From Nitrosopumilus sp. BACL13 MAG-121220-bin23 (GTDB taxonomy: Archaea; Thermoproteota; Nitrososphaeria; Nitrososphaerales; Nitrosopumilaceae), in assembly GCA_001437625.1 (NCBI GenBank), contig LIAL01000047.1:1-9333 (forward strand): a stretch of DNA of 9,333 bases, in the 5' to 3' direction. The notes beneath the pieces were generated by a model, which saw nothing but the letters and a program-made list of their open reading frames with translations, ran no database searches and was not told where the DNA came from. Positions 5,538 through 9,333 of this stretch are shown piece by piece (the stretch's first letter is position 1; each line of letters opens with the position of its first letter). Both the position numbers and the translations under genes were made by a program.

Positions 5538-5992
5538 TTTTTTATTTTTAGATAAGACATTAACATAATTAACAAAGAACCTAATAGTATCATGAATCCC
5601 GGGACTATCATTTTATCTGAATTTGTATCTCCAAATTCTATTTGTACATTAACTTGATTTTCTGAAATATTTGATACCTTTATTGTATATATTCCATTTT
5701 CATTAAAATCAAAATATGAAACTGAAAATTTAGTTTTAATTTTTTGTTCTTCTATGATATTCAAATTCATATCTAAAATTTGAACAAATACCTTTTCTTC
5801 GGTAAATTCAGGCATGTATATTTTGTAATACCCAATACCATTTTCTCCAAATTCTAATTTTGATTCTATAGAATTTGATTTTTCTAATACTATCGACTCA
5901 TGATTTTTTTCTGTTTCATTGAATACAACTGAAACCCAAATCATTCCAATGACTACCACCGCTAATCCAATTTTTAATGCTGATATCTTCAT
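5501..5992 (-). CDS. Membrane-anchored beta-sandwich protein, GOLD-like architecture
   Basis: The 163-residue product begins with an uncleaved-looking N-terminal hydrophobic segment (about 6-24), continues with roughly 100 residues of beta-rich domain, and ends with a second membrane segment (about 128-149) and a short charged tail (KIKNYNIEQPDENIT). With both ends anchored, the domain should lie outside the cytoplasm. The pattern F-G-E-N-G-I-G-Y-Y-K-I-Y, then V-F-V-Q-I-L-D, then F-N-E-N-G-I-Y-T-I-K-V-S-N, then V-Q-I-E-F-G recalls the GOLD/emp24-type beta-sandwich (G-x-Y plus a following N), a resemblance judged by eye. No catalytic residues or cysteines are seen. The ATG at 5992 fits an AT box about 28 bases upstream. 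Its end overlaps the convergent membrane protein gene, which may be only chance. Confidence 0.7.
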   Translation of the reverse strand: MKISALKIGLAVVVIGMIWVSVVFNETEKNHESIVLEKSNSIESKLEFGENGIGYYKIYMPEFTEEKVFVQILDMNLNIIEEQKIKTKFSVSYFDFNENGIYTIKVSNISENQVNVQIEFGDTNSDKMIVPGFMILLGSLLIMLMSYLKIKNYNIEQPDENIT

Positions 5993-6014
5993 TTTACTAT
6001 CTACTAAATTATTT

Positions 6015-6024
6015 GTTTAATAAA
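6015..6024 (-). promoter_or_regulatory. TATA-like box for the beta-sandwich membrane protein
   Basis: On the minus strand this reads TTTATTAAAC, centred about 28 bases before the ATG at 5992 and only 11 bases after the tRNA-Arg 3' end. It suggests the gene is transcribed separately from the tRNA, although read-through is possible. Confidence 0.35.
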
Positions 6025-6034
6025 ATAATCTAAA

Positions 6035-6108
6035 GGGCTCGAAGGGATTTGAACCCTCGACCTAGCGGTTCGAAGCCGCTTGCTCTATCCAGGCTGAGCC
6101 ACGAGTCC
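6035..6108 (-). tRNA. tRNA-Arg (anticodon UCG)
   Basis: The minus strand folds into a full 74-base cloverleaf: acceptor GGACTCG/CGAGCCC, U8-G9, D arm GCTC/GAGC with GG in the loop, anticodon arm AGCGG/CCGCT with loop CTTCGAA, variable AGGTC, and T arm GAGGG/CCCTT with loop TTCAAAT. The loop places TCG at positions 34-36 after T33, so it reads CGA and by wobble other CGN arginine codons. No intron is present and CCA is not encoded, as usual in archaea. One oddity is an A3-C70 mismatch in the acceptor stem, where A-U or G-C would be expected. The base at the discriminator position (complement of 6034) is U. Confidence 0.93.
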
Positions 6109-6132
6109 AAACAATTAACATTTTAACAGGTC

Positions 6133-6139
6133 TAAATAT
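6133..6139 (-). promoter_or_regulatory. TATA-like box for tRNA-Arg in a divergent promoter
   Basis: On the minus strand the bases ATATTTA are centred about 28 bases before the first tRNA nucleotide at 6108. The same 44-base gap must also drive the plus-strand aminotransferase starting at 6153; for that, an AT run near 6120-6127 is at suitable distance but is less convincing. Confidence 0.4.
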
Positions 6140-6152
6140 CTGTCTAGATACT

Positions 6153-7328
6153 TTGAAAGTTTCAAAAAAAGTTGTAGGGGTTGAGTATGCAATTAGAGAT
6201 ATTGTTTTAGCTGCAAGAAAAGTTGAACAAACAGGCATGAAGGTTGATTATCTCAATATTGGTGATCCTGTACAATTTGGATTTCAACCTCCTGATAATG
6301 TAAAACAAGCATTAATTGATGCTATCAAAAATGGTGAAAATTATTACTCTTCATCTGAAGGTCTTTTAGAATTAAGAGAGGAGATTGCAAAAAAAGAAAA
6401 TGCTAAAGGGCTTTCTATTACAGCTGATGATATTTTAATTACAAATGGTGTTTCTGAAGGACTTGATATGGTCATTTCTTCAATTGTAGAAGAAGGTGAT
6501 GAAGTACTTTTACCCGGACCTTATTATCCTCCATATGCTTCGTATGTGAGATTGCATGGTGGAATTCCTGTAGAATTTGCAGTTGACTTGAATAATTCCA
6601 CTCCTGATTTTGATGATATTAAATCTAAAATTACATCTAAAACAGTTGCAGTTTGTTTGATTAGTCCAAATAATCCTACCGGTGTTGTGTTTAATGAAAA
6701 TGCACTCAAAAAATTAGTAGATATTTCTAATGAACATAATCTCTACATTATTTGCGATGAAATTTATGATCAAATAATTTTTGATGATAAATTTGTAGGG
6801 ATTGGAAAAGTTGCAAGTGATTCACCTATAATTATTCTAAATGGATTTTCTAAAGTACATTTAATGTCTGGCTGGAGAATTGGTTATATTGCATTTAATC
6901 AGTCACCTCAACTTGAAGCATTAAGGGAACATCTTCCTAAACTTGCAAGAGTAAGAATTGCAACCAGTCTTCCAGTACAACATGCAGCTTTGGAGTCTCT
7001 TCGTGGACCTCAAAATTATATACATGATTTTGTTTCAGAAATGAAAAAACATCGAGATTTAGTTGTAAAACGTCTTAATGAAATGCCTGGACTTTCTTGT
7101 TCTACTCCTAAAGGTGCGTTTTATGCATTTCCAAAAATTGAAGATAATAGATTTGGTAATGATAAAGAATTTGTTACAAAATTATTAGAATCCAAAGGCG
7201 TTCTAACTGTTCACGGTTCTGGATTTGGAGAACAATATGGTAGTGGACATTTTAGACTTGTTTATCTTGCAAATCTTGACATTTTAAATTCTGCAATGAA
7301 TAAAATCGAAGAATTTGTTACTCAGTAA
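6153..7328 (+). CDS. PLP-dependent class I/II aminotransferase (alanine/aspartate type)
   Basis: A full-length 391-residue fold-type I aminotransferase, moving an amino group between an amino acid and a 2-oxo acid in the cytoplasm. Visible family residues are Y-L-N-I-G-D-P (33-39) at the substrate entrance, S-P-N-N-P-T-G (171-177) with the PLP-contacting Asn, C-D-E-I-Y (201-205) whose Asp202 binds the pyridine nitrogen, F-S-K-x4-S-G-W-R-I-G-Y (232-245) with Lys234 forming the Schiff base, and G-H-F-R368 whose Arg binds the substrate carboxylate. The start is a TTG at 6153: no ATG lies before residue 29, and the segment YAIRDIVLAARKVE ahead of it is typical of alanine-aminotransferase-like members. 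Exact substrates (alanine, aspartate or a broader range) cannot be read. It ends overlapping the convergent PPOX gene by seven bases. Confidence 0.93.
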   Translation: MKVSKKVVGVEYAIRDIVLAARKVEQTGMKVDYLNIGDPVQFGFQPPDNVKQALIDAIKNGENYYSSSEGLLELREEIAKKENAKGLSITADDILITNGVSEGLDMVISSIVEEGDEVLLPGPYYPPYASYVRLHGGIPVEFAVDLNNSTPDFDDIKSKITSKTVAVCLISPNNPTGVVFNENALKKLVDISNEHNLYIICDEIYDQIIFDDKFVGIGKVASDSPIIILNGFSKVHLMSGWRIGYIAFNQSPQLEALREHLPKLARVRIATSLPVQHAALESLRGPQNYIHDFVSEMKKHRDLVVKRLNEMPGLSCSTPKGAFYAFPKIEDNRFGNDKEFVTKLLESKGVLTVHGSGFGEQYGSGHFRLVYLANLDILNSAMNKIEEFVTQ

Positions 7329-7723
7329 TCCCAAACTGAAATTTTTTGTGGAATTATTTCTATAATACAATCGGTATCATCAAGTAATTTTTTTGCAGAT
7401 TTATTTTTTAATGTTTTAAAATATTTTAAAAGTATTTTTTTTGCAATTGTTTTTGTTTTAGGTATTTCTAAAATAATATTGGCAATTCCTTGTCCCATCA
7501 CTCCATAGATATCTGGAGAATTTACGCCTACATCTACACAAAATGACACGTGATTATTTTTTTGCAAGTTTTTTATTTTTTGGCTTTTAGTGTTAGTCCC
7601 TATGTATATTTTTTTTCCAGTATATCTATACCAGACAGGTGCAATGTGTGGAAAATCATTTTTATCAATAGTAGATAATCGTAAAATTTTTTGTGTTTTT
7701 AGAAATTCATCTCTTTTGTTCAT
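7322..7723 (-). CDS. PPOX-class split-barrel protein, flavin or F420 binding
   Basis: This 133-residue protein has the pyridoxamine-phosphate-oxidase-like split-barrel pattern: L-R-L-S-T-I-D (14-20), F-P-H-I-A-P-V-W-Y (24-32), K-K-I-Y-I-G-T (37-43), K-x2-N-L (49-53) and V-S-F-C-V-D (59-64), ending in I-E-I-I-P-Q-K-I-S-V-W (121-131). Family members bind FMN, haem or deazaflavin F420; the F420 choice is favoured here because the first gene of the same operon encodes an NADPH:F420 reductase. It would then be an F420H2-dependent reductase of unknown substrate, an inference from context. It is short but complete. The ATG lies in a 17-base overlap with the preceding small membrane protein gene, so it is translationally coupled. 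Its tail overlaps the convergent aminotransferase by seven bases. Confidence 0.85.
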   Translation of the reverse strand: MNKRDEFLKTQKILRLSTIDKNDFPHIAPVWYRYTGKKIYIGTNTKSQKIKNLQKNNHVSFCVDVGVNSPDIYGVMGQGIANIILEIPKTKTIAKKILLKYFKTLKNKSAKKLLDDTDCIIEIIPQKISVWDY

Positions 7724-7940
7724 ATTTTGTAAATCCTACTACTATCATAAAAATCCCAAATGCTAACATTCCAGTTGAAACTTTTTCATTCGTAATTTCT
7801 CCATTAAGTAAAAAATCCTCTACAAATTCTGGACCCCATATCAATAATTGTTGAACTAAAACTATTGTCGCCATTATACAAAACATTAAACCAATTGCTG
7901 TATACCAATTCCTACCTCGCCTCTGATATTCATCACTCAT
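7707..7940 (-). CDS. Small two-span membrane protein in the F420 operon
   Basis: This 77-residue protein has a basic N-terminus (QRRGRNW), a first hydrophobic segment at about 12-34, a short acidic loop (PEFVEDFLLNGEITNEK) and a second segment at about 55-71, ending in the charged TKYEQKR. By the positive-inside rule both ends should face the cytoplasm, with the acidic loop outside. I do not recognise a family and there are no cofactor motifs. It starts 10 bases after the NADPH:F420 reductase gene and overlaps the PPOX gene by 17 bases, so it belongs to one transcript. A role in tethering or regulating the F420 redox pair at the membrane is possible but speculative. Confidence 0.75.
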   Translation of the reverse strand: MSDEYQRRGRNWYTAIGLMFCIMATIVLVQQLLIWGPEFVEDFLLNGEITNEKVSTGMLAFGIFMIVVGFTKYEQKR

Positions 7941-7950
7941 GATAAATACC

Positions 7951-8622
7951 CTAGATGATTTTGATACCTGGATTCTTGATCTTGTTTCTTATCATTGCGT
8001 TAAGTAACAATGGTGTAGCCATTTCTGCAAGATATGATAATTCTATTGGTCCTAAGTAAATTGATCTCAGTCCTTTGATTTCATCAATCAAACCATTTAC
8101 CACTTGAACTGATTCATTGTCATCTCCACAAACAAATATGTCATAATCTAATTCTAGTGCGGGATTAACTAATTTTTTTTCAGAAATTACATGAAATGCT
8201 GATACAAGTTTTGATTTATCTTTCATATGGTTTGATACCAGTTTGTATGAAAATGGTTTGTTATCTTTAATTGAAACACATTCAAAACCAACATCTGTTT
8301 TTGTCATTGGAACAATTGGGGATACCACAACACAAGTATCTTTTATTTGAGATAAGATTCCAGAACATACTGAATCAATATTTTCATATGGAATTGATAA
8401 AATTAGAACGTCACTATCTTTTGCAACTGAAACATTATCATTTCCAGTAATGGTTCCTTTAACGTCTCCAAAAGATTGTTTTACAAGATTTGTATATTCT
8501 ACTGCTGATTCTGATGCTCTTGTAGCATCTCTTGAACCAATTATGATGTCATGATTTTGTGCCCATCTTAATGCAAAGCCTTTACCCATTCCGCCTGTTC
8601 CGCCGATAATTCCTACTTTCAT
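7951..8622 (-). CDS. npdG: NADPH-dependent F420 reductase (F420H2:NADP+ oxidoreductase)
   Basis: A 223-residue enzyme, the usual length for this family, that passes hydride between F420 and NADP(H). The N-terminus is a Rossmann fold with V-G-I-I-G-G-T-G-G-M-G-K-G (3-15), and the second strand ends in I-G-S30-R31-D with a further R35, residues that select the 2'-phosphate of NADP. The stretch V-L-I-L-S-I-P-Y (about 72-79) is the conserved strand leading to the F420 site, and the helical C-terminus (ELSYLAEMATPLLLNAMIRNK) is typical. Thaumarchaea make F420, so the enzyme fits the host. It leads an operon with a small membrane protein and a PPOX-fold protein. The ATG at 8622 has an AT box centred 26 bases upstream, shared with the divergent phosphatase gene. 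Confidence 0.93.
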   Translation of the reverse strand: MKVGIIGGTGGMGKGFALRWAQNHDIIIGSRDATRASESAVEYTNLVKQSFGDVKGTITGNDNVSVAKDSDVLILSIPYENIDSVCSGILSQIKDTCVVVSPIVPMTKTDVGFECVSIKDNKPFSYKLVSNHMKDKSKLVSAFHVISEKKLVNPALELDYDIFVCGDDNESVQVVNGLIDEIKGLRSIYLGPIELSYLAEMATPLLLNAMIRNKIKNPGIKII

Positions 8623-8640
8623 AATTTACTACCTGAAAAT

Positions 8641-8652
8641 GTTATTATTATC
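8641..8652. promoter_or_regulatory. Central AT box of a compact divergent promoter
   Basis: GTTATTATTATC (minus strand GATAATAATAAC) lies in the 51-base gap between the F420 reductase start (8622) and the phosphatase start (8674). Position 8648, inside the box, is 26 bases from each start codon, so one TATA-like element could serve leaderless transcripts in both directions. No other TATA candidate is evident in the gap. Confidence 0.45.
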
Positions 8653-8673
8653 TCTATTTGAAACACGTGCAAC

Positions 8674-9297
8674 TTGGGTCAAATAATTTTCCTTAGACAT
8701 GGTCAGGCAACAAATAACACTGAAAGAGTTCTATCTGGTAGAACTTTAGGTGTTCCACTAACTGATGTAGGAATTAAACAAGCAGAACAAACTGCTAAAC
8801 TACTTGAAGAAATGAATATTTCTGCAATTTATTCAAGTCCTATACAACGAGCAAAGCATACTGCTGAAATTGCTGGAAAGCATAATTCTATTGATGTTAC
8901 AATTGATGATCGTCTTATTGAACTTGATATGGGTAAATTTACTGGTGTACCGTATGATGAAATTTTTACTAGTCATGGTAACGTGTTTATGAAATTCTAT
9001 AATGGTGAATTGGAAATTGCCCATAATGGAGTAGAGACTTTTGCAGATGTGAAAAAAAGGGTTTTAGGAATAGTTGATCATGTACTTGAGAAACATCCTG
9101 ATGAAAATGTTGTTCTAGTCACTCATATGGATCCAATTAAAGCAATGCTTTCAACAATAGTTGATTTATCTGCAACCAATCTCTTTGAACTCATTATTGC
9201 CAATGCTTCACTTAATATTTTTAGAGAAAAAGATCGTAAATTCTCTCTTTCTGGAATTAATGTAATGCATCCTTCCCGATTCGATCAGAATTGGTAG
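8674..9297 (+). CDS. Histidine phosphatase family protein (phosphoglycerate-mutase-like)
   Basis: This 207-residue protein is one histidine-phosphatase domain. The catalytic pocket is visible as L-R8-H9-G-Q-A-T-N-N (His9 takes the phosphate), S-S-P-I-Q-R59-A-x-H-T-A (second Arg), L-I-E83-L-D-M-G-K-F-T-G (acid residue and the usual GxxTG turn), and V-T-H151-M-D-P-I-K (second His). That is a complete set for a working phosphohydrolase or mutase; the sequence does not separate phosphatase, cobalamin-pathway CobC-like and mutase roles. The start is the TTG at 8674, because the family begins within a few residues of the RHG motif and no ATG lies before it. A TATA-like box centred 26 bases upstream supports a leaderless transcript. 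The stop overlaps the following partial gene by seven bases. Confidence 0.9.
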   Translation: MGQIIFLRHGQATNNTERVLSGRTLGVPLTDVGIKQAEQTAKLLEEMNISAIYSSPIQRAKHTAEIAGKHNSIDVTIDDRLIELDMGKFTGVPYDEIFTSHGNVFMKFYNGELEIAHNGVETFADVKKRVLGIVDHVLEKHPDENVVLVTHMDPIKAMLSTIVDLSATNLFELIIANASLNIFREKDRKFSLSGINVMHPSRFDQNW

Positions 9298-9333
9298 ACA
9301 CTAATTTTGATAACCCTTATAAAGAATTTGAAG
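9291..9333 (+). CDS. Start of a downstream gene cut by the window edge
   Basis: A frame opens with TTG at 9291 and runs to the window end, encoding about 14 residues (MVDTNFDNPYKEFE), with the last in-frame stop upstream at 9258-9260. It overlaps the phosphatase stop (9295-9297), the same tight packing seen between other gene pairs in this window, so it is probably co-transcribed with the phosphatase. The product is not identifiable from so few residues. Confidence 0.4.
   Translation, partial: MVDTNFDNPYKEFE

Noticed and set aside
6524..6709. Minus-strand reading frame inside the aminotransferase
   Set aside because: It is antisense to the conserved PLP-binding core of a confident gene.
8664..8669. 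CACGTG palindrome before the phosphatase start
   Set aside because: Six bases is too short to call an operator, and no matching second site is present in the gap.
8833..9024. Minus-strand reading frame inside the histidine phosphatase
   Set aside because: It is antisense to a confident gene and lacks recognisable features.
1..9333. CRISPR array, insertion sequence, prophage or defence system
   Set aside because: No regularly spaced repeats, transposase, integrase, terminal inverted repeats, nuclease or toxin-antitoxin motifs were found on either strand.

Overview
The window looks like a piece of the chromosome of a low-GC, mesophilic archaeon, most probably a marine ammonia-oxidising thaumarchaeon of the Nitrosopumilus type (Nitrososphaerota). 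The signs are strong AT richness, densely packed genes, TATA-like boxes centred about 26 bases before several start codons (leaderless transcripts), frequent TTG starts, almost no Shine-Dalgarno sequences, a cofactor F420 reductase, an archaeal-type tRNA-Arg without encoded CCA, and protein families I associate with this group. The taxonomic call is inference; no rRNA gene is present.

Layout from left to right. A minus-strand single-domain rhodanese (15-305) faces an AT-rich intergenic region. Next on the plus strand are a small zinc-ribbon/zinc-finger protein with a histone-H1-like Lys/Ala linker (620-1165), a short protein that may resemble PAC3/PAC4 proteasome assembly chaperones (1213-1524), an overlapping UbiD-family decarboxylase that is a candidate for the archaeal mevalonate pathway (1517-2848), and a hotdog acyl-CoA thioesterase (2906-3394). 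Then come two minus-strand genes of unknown function overlapping by ATGA (4487 down to 3430) and a small PepSY-like unknown (4816-4556). A plus-strand multi-spanning membrane protein with an internally duplicated Asp/His motif (4914-5537) runs tail to tail into, and overlaps, a minus-strand membrane-anchored beta-sandwich protein (5992-5501). A minus-strand tRNA-Arg(UCG) (6108-6035) is divergent from a class I/II aminotransferase (6153-7328). A three-gene minus-strand operon (8622 down to 7322) encodes an NADPH:F420 reductase, a two-span membrane protein and a PPOX-fold flavin/F420-binding protein. Divergent from it is a histidine phosphatase (8674-9297), whose stop codon overlaps the start of a gene cut by the window edge.

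Most of the content is housekeeping or core metabolism: isoprenoid and acyl-CoA chemistry, amino-acid metabolism, F420 redox, tRNA. No mobile element, CRISPR array, phage gene or biosynthetic cluster is visible. The most interesting items are an 11-bp perfect inverted repeat folding over the probable start codon of the operon containing the UbiD gene, a UbiD homologue whose usual EGPFGE active-site block is altered, the duplicated D-x3-H-x12-H membrane protein, a 51-bp divergent promoter that may use one central TATA element for two leaderless transcripts, a 12-bp perfect palindrome over a promoter, and a tRNA-Arg with an A3-C70 acceptor mismatch.
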